Below, piece after piece: positions 1 through 5,360 of a DNA stretch of 9,438 bases (position 1 is its first letter; each line of letters opens with the position of its first letter). Both the position numbers and the translations under genes were made by a program. This DNA comes from Flavobacteriales bacterium (lineage in GTDB: Bacteria; Bacteroidota; Bacteroidia; Flavobacteriales; BACL11), in contig NZWA01000032.1 of assembly GCA_002697505.1 (NCBI GenBank), forward strand, positions 1-9,438. Reading direction: 5' to 3'. The notes under the pieces are model-generated. The model was not told where the DNA came from. It did not search any database and saw nothing but the letters and a program-made list of their open reading frames with translations.

Positions 1-2
1 AC

Positions 3-158
3 CAACCTCATACATTTGCCGATCTTATTAAAGTAACAGTAAACCAACGTGAGTACCTATTCTATTCACCTAAGATGCTCGCAAACGCAGGATGGCATGA
101 AGAATCAAGATTGTTGCATGAAAGGATAATTAAGCATAATTATAAAATCAACGTGTAA
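3..158 (+). CDS. 3' end of an unidentified phage protein (partial)
   Basis: An open frame runs from the window edge to a TAA at 156-158 and gives 51 residues, starting QPHTFADLIKV and ending IIKHNYKINV. The upstream part lies outside the window, so start and full length are unknown. Codon choice and residue mix look like real coding sequence. I recognise no family. The last dozen codons are built from a copy of the TAATTA repeat (127-143), which elsewhere in the window marks gene starts. The natural C-terminus may therefore have been made or extended by insertion of, or recombination at, that repeat. The next gene follows after 9 bases, so the two are probably cotranscribed. Confidence 0.6.
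   Translation, partial: QPHTFADLIKVTVNQREYLFYSPKMLANAGWHEESRLLHERIIKHNYKINV
127..143 (+). repeat. TAATTA repeat, copy 1 (inside a coding region)
   Basis: TAATTA-AGCA-TAATTAT, a short inverted repeat with a 4-base centre. This copy is read through as the codons for IIKHNY near the end of the preceding ORF and is followed by AAAATC instead of a start codon. The centre is AGCA, as in the copy at 4150, not the AGGA of the copies that supply a Shine-Dalgarno. Confidence 0.75.
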
Positions 159-167
159 GGGGTGGTA

Positions 168-359
168 ATGGACATTGACAAGTATATAAGAAGGAAAGCT
201 AACGCAAGTGGTTTAACACCACTAAGATACTACCGCGCATTTACTGATGGGGTAGAAGGGTGCAAGGCATATATTGATGTTACTTGTGAAAAAACATTAG
301 CAGCATATAAAGATGGTAGAAGATACAAAAAAAGATTTGACTCCAAAACAAGTAGCTGA
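168..359 (+). CDS. Small basic hypothetical protein (63 aa)
   Basis: The frame is open from a GTG at 162, but the ATG at 168 is chosen because AAGGGG at 157-162 lies 5 bases before it. The product starts MDIDKYIRRKANASG and is basic, with an RRYKKR cluster near the C-terminus. This differs from the mostly acidic small proteins in the rest of the window. No domain, signal peptide or membrane helix is visible, and I do not recognise the family. It is read on the same strand as rIIA just downstream. Its last 47 bases overlap a second possible ORF (313-396) in another frame, and a run of seven A lies in the overlap. Which of the two frames is used at the 3' end is therefore open. Confidence 0.6.
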   Translation: MDIDKYIRRKANASGLTPLRYYRAFTDGVEGCKAYIDVTCEKTLAAYKDGRRYKKRFDSKTSS

Positions 360-396
360 TAGTCTAGCGGAACATTACAACATTAACCTAGACTAA
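313..396 (+). CDS. Possible overlapping 27-aa ORF, or frameshifted tail of the upstream gene
   Basis: ATG at 313 opens a frame to TAA at 394-396. The product starts MVEDTKKDLTPKQVADSLAE and ends NINLD. It looks like genuine amphipathic coding sequence, more so than the basic tail of the overlapping ORF at 168-359. It lies in the +1 frame relative to that ORF, whose frame crosses A7 at about 337-343, so slippage or an assembly indel could join the two. No good Shine-Dalgarno precedes the ATG (only AAAG, too close). The ORF ends 7 bases before the rIIA start, which suits translational coupling to rIIA, a gene that itself lacks an SD. Length alone cannot prove coding. Confidence 0.35.
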   Translation: MVEDTKKDLTPKQVADSLAEHYNINLD

Positions 397-404
397 ACCT
401 ACTA
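395..404 (+). promoter_or_regulatory. SD-less start context AAACCTACTA(TG) of rIIA
   Basis: The bases before the rIIA ATG read AAACCTACTA, with no purine-rich Shine-Dalgarno. The two minus-strand genes at 2721-3161 start in the same way (AAACCTATG). The reverse complement TAGTAGGTTT occurs at 2618-2627 and 2661-2670, just behind rIIA. The role is unknown. It may be a translation or transcription start element, or a recombination boundary. Confidence 0.5.
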
Positions 405-2620
405 TGAAAGTCATCGAAAAAGAAACCACTATCGAATCCAGCGGAGTCACCACTACCGCAAAGTTTGGAATTAAAGAAGCAGGTGTTGGACACATCTTCC
501 ACATCTTGCGTAACCAGTTGTATTCCGATGCTGCTACGGCAGTCATCCGTGAGTACGCTACCAATGCTGCTGATGCACACATTGAGGCAGGAATCTCTGA
601 GCGTCCTATCGAGGTCACTTTGCCTAGCCGCCTGAACCTCCAGTTCAAGATTCGTGACTACGGTAAGTCTCTTAACCCTGAAGAGATCGTAGACATCTTT
701 GCTTTCTACGGTGAAAGCACCAAGCGCAACACCAACAACCAGACGGGTATGCTCGGTATTGGCAGTAAGTCTGGATTCGCTTACGGTGATAACTTTGTCA
801 TTAACAGTTACATTGATGGCACTTGTACTACCTATAACGCTTACATTGATGATTCTCAGGTTGGTTGTATCTCCAAGCTTGGTGAAGCACCTACTGATTT
901 AGAGAACGGTCTTGAGATTGTTATTCCTGTTCGTAGCGATGACGTAGAGGAGTTCAATGAAAAGGCCAAGAAAACTCTTGCACACTTTAAGGTTGCCCCG
1001 CTTGTAAACGGCAGACCTTTGCCCAAGGAAAAAACTAACATCATCTTTGAGGGTGACGATTGGTCATGGGACGGTGAGGGTGCTGAGTACGGTATGCCTG
1101 TTGCTGTAATGGGTAACATTGGATACCCCATTGAAAAGACTCTCTTGAAAGGGTTGGATGAAGAAAATGAATATTCATACTCAAATTTCGCTTGCGGAAA
1201 TTTGAAGCTTGAATTCGCCATCGGTGATCTGGAGATCGCTGCAAGCCGCGAAGGTTTACAGTATTCTGATTACACAATCAAAAACATCAATACAAAAATC
1301 AAGAAAGCTGCCAGCGAAATGGCAGCGAAACTTGAAGCAAAATTTGATGCTTGTGAATCGCTTTGGGCGGCGAGGGTGTTAGCGCACGAAGTGTTCGACG
1401 CTTACGGCACTCTGCGTAAAGCGCGGGAAATTCTCAAAAAGAAAATCTCATACAAAGGCAATGACATTGACGTTCGTGTTAAGTTGTATGACGTTAGCAT
1501 GGGCAATGGGGGTTCGCTGGATAGTCTTGAGCATTTGGTTGAGGTGCATCAGTATGTGAAGTCTTACCGTGGTCATCAGAAAGTTCGTCCTGAGAAGATT
1601 GATCGCCTCACCGCGAAAGATTGTGTTACTCTGATCGAGAACACCGAAACGCATCGTCGCGGAGTATTGAAGCGCATCGTGCCTTTGGTTGAAGATGACA
1701 ACAAGCTTCCGATCATGTTCACTTGGAAGGAAAACACAAGCCCCAAACTGAAGGCTCGTGTCAAGAAGCAGCTTGGTTTTATCCAGAAGGATTTCACTCA
1801 GCTTACTGACATTCCTGAAGTTGACATCGTGAGCAAGTACGGTCTTGCCTACGGCAATCGCTCCAGCAACGGTGGTAATCGTCGCGGCGATGCCTCCAAG
1901 AGCAAAGAGAGTGTGTTTGTTTACAACGGAGGTCGTAGCTGGAATCCTGAGAGCGAGAACTGGGATGCGACTGAGGTTGACCTTGACAATGATAATGTTG
2001 TTTATGTTGAGATCAATCGCTATCAGTACGCTGATGACCACGGCACTTACCAGCGTAGCAAGATGCTCGATACTCTTGCTCGTAGGTTAACCCTGCTCAC
2101 TGGTGATGATGTAAAAATCATTGGCGTGAAGTCTCGTCAGATTGATAAATTCAAAAACAGCAAGAACGCCACTTTAGCTTGGGATCGTGTCAGGACTGAG
2201 GTGAACAAAAAGCTCAAGGGCAAGGTCGGTCAGTGGATTGCCAACGAGAGGGTGATCGCTGGACAGGACATCAACTACCGCGAGTTCTTCAAGAATCTCG
2301 GTGAATGCGATCTCGGAGAAGGCTCGCTCAACAATGCCCGTGAGGCAGTCAACAAGCACGAGGACGTAACCAAGGTCAAAGACATCAACTTTATTCGTGA
2401 GGTTATGAATCACTATCACGGCATCAAGTATGACGAGGCTAAAGCCACCGTCAGTGATGATACCTTCAAGGGCTTAGAGTGCTTGTACCCTCTGCTTCCG
2501 ATGCTCGTTGAGAATATCACGGGATACTGGGAGTGGCAGAGGAAAAGTGCCGATGAGCAGAAAAAGTTGAAGGCAAATGTTATGCACTACGTCAACTTAG
2601 TCAATTCCAATGTAGTTTAG
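404..2620 (+). CDS. rIIA: rIIA-like GHKL-fold ATPase domain protein (738 aa)
   Basis: T4 rIIA homologue, a membrane-associated protein in T4 needed for growth in lambda lysogens carrying RexAB. The length is close to T4 rIIA (about 725 aa). The N-terminal Bergerat (GHKL) ATP-binding fold is clear. The N box is EYATNAADA at 50-58, with N54 and D57 as expected Mg/ATP residues. The G1-type motif is RDYGKS at 84-89. The glycine-rich lid is GMLGIGSKSG at 115-124. A second domain follows, and residues 275-287 carry the family signature (L)EIAASREGLQY, which in other rIIA proteins reads (A)PSREAL.Y. The remainder, about 300-738, is the poorly conserved C-terminal part. The start has no Shine-Dalgarno (TAAACCTACTATG), and the upstream ORF ends 7 bases earlier. 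A strong intrinsic terminator follows. Unlike T4, rIIB is not adjacent: two opposite-strand genes lie between. ATPase activity is inferred from the motifs. Confidence 0.9.
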   Translation: MKVIEKETTIESSGVTTTAKFGIKEAGVGHIFHILRNQLYSDAATAVIREYATNAADAHIEAGISERPIEVTLPSRLNLQFKIRDYGKSLNPEEIVDIFAFYGESTKRNTNNQTGMLGIGSKSGFAYGDNFVINSYIDGTCTTYNAYIDDSQVGCISKLGEAPTDLENGLEIVIPVRSDDVEEFNEKAKKTLAHFKVAPLVNGRPLPKEKTNIIFEGDDWSWDGEGAEYGMPVAVMGNIGYPIEKTLLKGLDEENEYSYSNFACGNLKLEFAIGDLEIAASREGLQYSDYTIKNINTKIKKAASEMAAKLEAKFDACESLWAARVLAHEVFDAYGTLRKAREILKKKISYKGNDIDVRVKLYDVSMGNGGSLDSLEHLVEVHQYVKSYRGHQKVRPEKIDRLTAKDCVTLIENTETHRRGVLKRIVPLVEDDNKLPIMFTWKENTSPKLKARVKKQLGFIQKDFTQLTDIPEVDIVSKYGLAYGNRSSNGGNRRGDASKSKESVFVYNGGRSWNPESENWDATEVDLDNDNVVYVEINRYQYADDHGTYQRSKMLDTLARRLTLLTGDDVKIIGVKSRQIDKFKNSKNATLAWDRVRTEVNKKLKGKVGQWIANERVIAGQDINYREFFKNLGECDLGEGSLNNAREAVNKHEDVTKVKDINFIREVMNHYHGIKYDEAKATVSDDTFKGLECLYPLLPMLVENITGYWEWQRKSADEQKKLKANVMHYVNLVNSNVV

Positions 2621-2627
2621 TAGGTTT
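2618..2627 (+). repeat. TAGTAGGTTT repeat at the end of rIIA
   Basis: TAGTAGGTTT contains the rIIA stop codon (2618-2620). It is the exact reverse complement of the 10 bases at 395-404 that run into the rIIA start codon, so rIIA is bracketed by a 10-bp inverted repeat. A second direct copy lies at 2661-2670 in the loop of the following terminator. With flanking bases, the direct match is 12 bp (2617-2628 and 2660-2671). Confidence 0.7.
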
Positions 2628-2647
2628 CTCTGCATTGGTTCCCCAAG

Positions 2648-2690
2648 AGGGGGCGCGGGTTAGTAGGTTTCCCCGCGCCTCCTTTTTTTT
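2648..2690 (+). terminator. Intrinsic terminator of the rIIA transcript
   Basis: A 12-bp stem pairs 2648-2659 with 2672-2683 (one G-U pair, core GGCGCGGG) across a 12-base loop. An eight-T tract, 2683-2690, follows directly. This is a textbook Rho-independent terminator. The loop is a copy of the TTAGTAGGTTTC repeat found at the rIIA stop. Upstream, CCCC-AAGA-GGGG (2641-2652) could form a small hairpin that competes with the 5' arm. Confidence 0.9.
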
Positions 2691-2704
2691 ATTCTTCTGT
2701 TTCT

Positions 2705-2721
2705 TAATTATGGATAATTAT
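2705..2721 (+). repeat. TAATTA repeat, copy 2 (intergenic, no start codon)
   Basis: TAATTA-TGGA-TAATTAT lies between the rIIA terminator and the 3' end of the minus-strand gene, touching its stop codon. The usual ATG is replaced by ATC and no ORF follows on the plus strand. It may be a relic of a lost gene, or it may show that the repeat has a role other than ribosome binding. Confidence 0.7.
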
Positions 2722-2954
2722 CAAACGAAGTAAATCAGCAATCCCGTCATTACCGCAAGTGTTCCTGCGAGCGCGAGAATGATCCCTCTGAGCGTTTTAT
2801 TCTCTTTGAGTAGGTTTATATGCTGAACCTTCACAGGGGTCACAGGCTTGCCCTCACCGAGCCTAATTTTGGGTATGTGAGTCGCATTCGTTACCACACT
2901 AACCATCCACCATTTTTTTCTGTCATCATCATAGAACCATTCGGTTTTTTTCAT
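2721..2954 (-). CDS. Small membrane-anchored hypothetical protein (77 aa)
   Basis: The start is the ATG at 2954, preceded on the minus strand by GATAAAAACCT with no Shine-Dalgarno. The N-terminal half is soluble, charged and tryptophan-rich (MKKTEWFYDDDRKKWW). Residues 57-77 form one hydrophobic segment (GIILALAGTLAVMTGLLIYF) at the C-terminus. This predicts a tail-anchored inner-membrane protein with the N-terminus in the cytoplasm. It lies 6 bases after the stop of the gene at 2961-3161, so the two form an operon running against rIIA and rIIB. I recognise no family. Its position between rIIA and rIIB and its membrane anchor make a role at the membrane with the rII proteins conceivable, but this is context only. 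Confidence 0.7.
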   Translation of the reverse strand: MKKTEWFYDDDRKKWWMVSVVTNATHIPKIRLGEGKPVTPVKVQHINLLKENKTLRGIILALAGTLAVMTGLLIYFV

Positions 2955-2960
2955 AGGTTT

Positions 2961-3161
2961 TTATCTTTCGCGTAGGATTTTGTATTTTGTACGTCGATCT
3001 TGTATGAAGCCTTCAGTATAAAGATAATCAATAATTACCGCGATTTGTTTATCTGATATGATCTTCTTATTATTGTAAATGAAAACAGTGTCATGCTGCC
3101 AGCGACCATCGCTGCAAAGATGACATTCTATTTCCCATCCATTGAATGTAAGAGAGTACAT
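2961..3161 (-). CDS. Hypothetical protein (66 aa)
   Basis: This ORF is first in the minus-strand pair. The product starts MYSLTFNGWEIECHL and has a basic end (DRRTKYKILRER). The middle (about 36-54, ISDKQIAVIIDYLYTEGFI) looks like a helical segment and is not hydrophobic enough for a clear membrane helix. No family is recognised. The start lacks a Shine-Dalgarno and has the AAACCTATG context. Just upstream on the minus strand is TATAAATA, identical to the T4 late -10 consensus, placed so that transcription would begin within a base or two of the ATG. It is divergent from rIIB, whose promoter lies in the shared 102-base gap. Confidence 0.65.
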   Translation of the reverse strand: MYSLTFNGWEIECHLCSDGRWQHDTVFIYNNKKIISDKQIAVIIDYLYTEGFIQDRRTKYKILRER

Positions 3162-3167
3162 AGGTTT

Positions 3168-3175
3168 TATTTATA
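3168..3175 (-). promoter_or_regulatory. Candidate minus-strand promoter, TATAAATA
   Basis: The minus strand reads TATAAATA, followed by AAACCT and the ATG at 3161. This octamer is the T4 late promoter consensus, which needs no -35 box, and I see no -35 at a suitable distance. Only one such site occurs in the window and no late sigma gene is visible here, so chance in AT-rich DNA is possible. If used, the mRNA would be nearly leaderless. Confidence 0.35.
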
Positions 3176-3194
3176 TTACACCGAAAAAAAAGTG

Positions 3195-3224
3195 CTTGAC
3201 CCCGAATCAAGGGTATGAGACAAT
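3195..3224 (+). promoter_or_regulatory. Dyad promoter P1 (rIIB)
   Basis: The -35 is TTGACC (3196-3201) inside the dyad CTTGA-N7-TCAAG (3195-3211). A 17-base spacer leads to the -10 GACAAT (3219-3224). The predicted start is near 3231, leaving a leader of about 33 bases with GGAG at 3253-3256. It shares GTGCTTGACCCC and a TATG before the -10 with the promoter at 7342. It is the only one of the four dyad promoters that makes a leadered mRNA with a Shine-Dalgarno. Confidence 0.75.
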
Positions 3225-3263
3225 TAAAGAACATTAGAGATTAACCCTAAACGGAGAACGAAA

Positions 3264-4088
3264 ATGGAAGTACCCTATATTATCAGTAACAACAGCATCA
3301 CGGTTTACCTGAACGGTAAAGACCTCACGATGTCTGTCGATCATGTCAACTTTGACAATGTAAAAGAAGCAATCCGCGACAAGCGTTGGGATGAGCTTGA
3401 GGATTTATTCGATCAGACTATTGCAGTCGAGAAGTACCTCGACGGTAACATCACTGTCGAAGGCAATACAGTCCACTACGGGCTTGAGGAGGTGCATGGT
3501 CACGTTGTTGATCGTATCCTTGAGTTTATGCGCGATGGACTGCCGCATGAGCCTCTTGTGAAGTTCTTGGATAAGCTTTTGCTTAACCCTTCACGCCGCT
3601 CGGTAGAGGAGTTGTATCGGTTCTTGGAGCATAAGAATATGCCTCTGACTCCGAACGGTAACTTCCTTGCTTACAAGGGTGTTACCAGTGACTTCAAAGA
3701 CCATTACTCTCGGCAGTTTAACAACTCCGTTGGGGAAGTCTTGGAGATGCCTCGCCGCAACGTGTGCGACGATGCGAATGTTGGATGCTCTTACGGGTTC
3801 CACGCTGGCAGCTACGAGTACGCTAAGGGCTACACTCACGGTGGCGGCAATCTGATGCTGGTTGAAATCAACCCTGCTGACGTTGTAAGCGTTCCGCATG
3901 ACTGCAACTGTCAGAAGTTGCGTACCACCAAGTACAAGGTCGTAGCGCACCATGAGACGATTGAAAAGCCTCTGGAGGAAGCGTTGGTGGACGAATACGG
4001 ACAGTGGGATGACATTGATGACGGTTGCTACGACATGGATGAGGATGAAGGACGCGATTACCTCTACGACGAGGACGGCATGGATTAG
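3264..4088 (+). CDS. rIIB: rIIB-like protein (274 aa)
   Basis: Homologue of phage rIIB, the partner of rIIA at the host membrane in T4, where both block RexAB-mediated exclusion. The biochemical function is unknown. The N-terminal part (1-75) is variable. The family core follows: FLDKLLLNPSRRSVEELYRFLE (101-122), MPLTPNGNFLAYKGV (126-140), NSVGEVLEMPR (154-164), YGFHAGSYEYA (177-187), then LVEINPADVVSVP (199-211) and a KLRTTKYKV end. Residues 243-274 are an extra, very acidic tail rich in D, E and Y. The protein is shorter than T4 rIIB (about 312 aa). The start is set by GGAG seven bases before ATG. It has its own promoter (3195-3224) and a GC hairpin after it, so it looks like a single-gene unit that could be regulated apart from rIIA. 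Confidence 0.85.
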   Translation: MEVPYIISNNSITVYLNGKDLTMSVDHVNFDNVKEAIRDKRWDELEDLFDQTIAVEKYLDGNITVEGNTVHYGLEEVHGHVVDRILEFMRDGLPHEPLVKFLDKLLLNPSRRSVEELYRFLEHKNMPLTPNGNFLAYKGVTSDFKDHYSRQFNNSVGEVLEMPRRNVCDDANVGCSYGFHAGSYEYAKGYTHGGGNLMLVEINPADVVSVPHDCNCQKLRTTKYKVVAHHETIEKPLEEALVDEYGQWDDIDDGCYDMDEDEGRDYLYDEDGMD

Positions 4089-4107
4089 AAGTAGGGTACT
4101 AGGAGAT

Positions 4108-4130
4108 TGGGGGCGTGTGATGCGCCCCCA
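4108..4130 (+). terminator. GC-rich hairpin after rIIB
   Basis: A perfect 8-bp stem pairs TGGGGGCG (4108-4115) with CGCCCCCA (4123-4130) across a 7-base loop. A-T and G-U pairs with 4131-4134 can extend it. Only GTTT follows, not a real T tract, so termination may be weak. An mRNA 3'-end stabiliser or partial terminator fits as well. Confidence 0.6.
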
Positions 4131-4149
4131 GTTTCCGAACTCAAAAAGT

Positions 4150-4166
4150 TAATTAAGCATAATTAT
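4150..4166 (+). repeat. TAATTA repeat, copy 3 (gene start)
   Basis: TAATTA-AGCA-TAATTAT, the last AT being the first two bases of the start codon at 4165. The centre AGCA has lost the AGGA Shine-Dalgarno core, so here the repeat is kept without its ribosome-binding function. Confidence 0.75.
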
Positions 4167-4335
4167 GAGGAACCACGATATTATTAAAAAAATCTTTGAG
4201 ATCACTCAGATCGGAAAGGATGTGAAGTATTGGGAGCGCGAAGAACTCGCAGAAGAGAAGCTCAAGGAGATCGAAGGGTTGATCGCTGATGAACGCCCCG
4301 CAATCACAGGGCCGAGATGGAAGGAAAGGAAATGA
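4165..4335 (+). CDS. Hypothetical protein (56 aa)
   Basis: This short ORF starts in the TAATTA repeat and ends TGA at 4333-4335. The product starts MRNHDIIKKIFEITQIGKDV. It is highly charged, and about 22-43 (WEREELAEEKLKEIEGLIADE) looks like a long amphipathic helix, possibly a coiled coil. It overlaps the next gene by 4 bases (ATGA), which suggests translational coupling. The only SD-like sequence before the ATG is AAGCA, a weak site. No family is recognised. It opens a run of seven small genes that continues to 5747. Confidence 0.6.
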   Translation: MRNHDIIKKIFEITQIGKDVKYWEREELAEEKLKEIEGLIADERPAITGPRWKERK

Positions 4336-4505
4336 GTGACAAAGAATTGATTCAGCGTATTTACGATAGATGTCCTAGTCCGTTTGAGCGTGATTACACT
4401 ATTGACCAGTTTGTTGATAGATGTCAGGACATTAGAGACATGATTGACGAACACAATGGTAAAGGTAACGATTGGAAACAGGAACAGGCGGGAGTAGATT
4501 ATTAA
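4332..4505 (+). CDS. Hypothetical protein (57 aa)
   Basis: The frame is open from an ATG at 4317, but the ATG at 4332 is preferred. AAGGA at 4321-4325 stands 6 bases before it, and it overlaps the previous stop as ATGA. The product starts MSDKELIQRIYDRCPSPFE and is acidic, soluble and helical in look, with two cysteines and no membrane segment. No family is recognised. The next ORF begins one base after its stop. Confidence 0.6.
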   Translation: MSDKELIQRIYDRCPSPFERDYTIDQFVDRCQDIRDMIDEHNGKGNDWKQEQAGVDY

Positions 4506-4506
4506 T

Positions 4507-4800
4507 ATGACAGCTATACAAGACTTTTTGGAATCACACTTTGAGCAGTTCAAAGATGACATCTTATTCGCTGACGGTTTTGAGGATGCCTTCATCGGCA
4601 TCGTGACCAACAAGGGTCACAAGCCGACTGCGTGTTACGACTATCAGAAGTGCCTTGAGGTTCTTCATCGTCAGGGCATGGATAATACCGAAGCGTTTGA
4701 ATATATGGAGCATAATGTAGTCGATGCTTATGTTGGTGAATACACACCGTCATTCATTGACCGTTTCGACACAGTAAAGGATTATTATGGACATGAATAA
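4507..4800 (+). CDS. Conserved-looking phage hypothetical protein (97 aa)
   Basis: The product starts MTAIQDFLESHFEQFKDD and contains FADGFEDAFIGI (21-32), ACYDYQKCLEVL (42-53) and a C-terminal block EAFEYMEHNVVDAYVGEYTP (62-81). This layout, with a helix carrying E-YM/F-NVV-AYVGEYTP, resembles an uncharacterised family that I remember as widespread in phage genomes. I know no function for it. The protein is acidic and soluble. No proper Shine-Dalgarno stands at the normal distance (GGGAG is about 12 bases away), so coupling to the upstream gene is likely. Its end overlaps the next start. Confidence 0.75.
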   Translation: MTAIQDFLESHFEQFKDDILFADGFEDAFIGIVTNKGHKPTACYDYQKCLEVLHRQGMDNTEAFEYMEHNVVDAYVGEYTPSFIDRFDTVKDYYGHE

Positions 4801-5005
4801 TTTTACATTCAAACACGAAAAAGATGTTAAGTTGTTAAATGAAGCACTTAAACACGCTGACCATCACGAACTGACAACAGAGTTTGTGTGGAGTTTGGTA
4901 ACACACATGAAAACCTATCCGAATGACCCGCTTGAAATGGCGATAGACGTAGCACTGGGTGATTGGGATTTGGATGAGTTAGACGATAACGATTATTTGG
5001 GATAA
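4787..5005 (+). CDS. Hypothetical acidic protein (72 aa)
   Basis: The start at 4787 is supported by AAAGG at 4776-4780 with a 6-base spacer. The context AAGGATTATTATGG is a close relative of the TAATTA start repeat. The ORF overlaps the previous gene by 14 bases. The product starts MDMNNFTFKHEKDVKLLNEA and ends in an acidic tail (GDWDLDELDDNDYLG). No membrane segment is seen and no family is recognised. Its stop overlaps the next start in TAATG. Confidence 0.65.
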   Translation: MDMNNFTFKHEKDVKLLNEALKHADHHELTTEFVWSLVTHMKTYPNDPLEMAIDVALGDWDLDELDDNDYLG

Positions 5006-5106
5006 TGGACACATTAATTTACATGGCAGCTACTTTTATATCATTTATTATCGCCGCTTATATATTAGATTGCGACGATGAAATGGAAGATAACGAAATT
5101 GAATAA
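5005..5106 (+). CDS. 33-aa single-pass membrane peptide
   Basis: This ORF starts in a TAATG overlap with the previous stop. The product starts MDTLIYMAATFISFIIAAYI, a hydrophobic segment covering residues 3-20, and ends in a very acidic tail, DCDDEMEDNEIE. It predicts a small inner-membrane peptide with a short N-terminus. The clean split between a helix and a charged tail, the tight packing with its neighbours, and AAGGG for the next gene lying at its stop codon all support a real gene. The SD is weak (GGGA too close), so coupling is likely. Holin-like or host-modulating roles are possible but unsupported. Confidence 0.55.
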   Translation: MDTLIYMAATFISFIIAAYILDCDDEMEDNEIE

Positions 5107-5115
5107 GGGTATAAC

Positions 5116-5340
5116 ATGAAAAAAATAGTGTCAGACACTTTGTACGAAGCACAAGCTAAAATGCCAGCAGGACAGAACTGGAATCTCAACAGCAAAAGTG
5201 CTTGCGATACTCTTGCTGAGACAATAGTAGCTAAACTTAGACGGAGTTACAAAGACATCGAAAAGCAGATCGCACAGGCAAGCTGTTGCGAAGAACAGGC
5301 AAAAGCGTTAAGAGAACGTATAGAATTTTTTGAGGACTAA
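5116..5340 (+). CDS. Hypothetical helical protein (74 aa)
   Basis: AAGGG at 5105-5109, 6 bases before the ATG, fixes the start. The product starts MKKIVSDTLYEAQAKMPAGQ. Residues about 26-72 are almost continuous charged helix (SKSACDTLAETIV, then KDIEKQIAQASCCEEQAKAL), a likely coiled coil carrying a CC pair. No family is recognised. It sits in the co-directional small-gene run between a membrane peptide and a lipoprotein. Confidence 0.65.
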   Translation: MKKIVSDTLYEAQAKMPAGQNWNLNSKSACDTLAETIVAKLRRSYKDIEKQIAQASCCEEQAKALRERIEFFED

Positions 5341-5343
5341 TCT

Positions 5344-5360
5344 TAATTACGGATAATTAT
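5344..5360 (+). repeat. TAATTA repeat, copy 4 (gene start)
   Basis: TAATTA-CGGA-TAATTAT, running into the ATG at 5359. The centre gives GGA five bases before the start codon, a usable though short Shine-Dalgarno. Confidence 0.8.

Noticed and set aside
856..1221. 121-codon minus-strand frame in rIIA
   Set aside because: It is antisense to the GHKL and second domains of rIIA, with no start signals and a serine/proline-rich shadow translation.
1978..2005. TTGACC/TTGACA in rIIA, resembling a dyad promoter
   Set aside because: It is inside a gene, has no TCAAG half-site, and no acceptable -10 lies 17 bases downstream.
1448..2041. Long open frame on the minus strand inside rIIA (197 codons)
   Set aside because: It lies antisense to a well-conserved rIIA gene, has no Shine-Dalgarno and a low-complexity hydrophobic translation. 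It is a shadow of rIIA codon use.
3591..3953. 120-codon minus-strand frame in rIIB
   Set aside because: It is antisense to conserved rIIB core motifs and has no ribosome-binding site.
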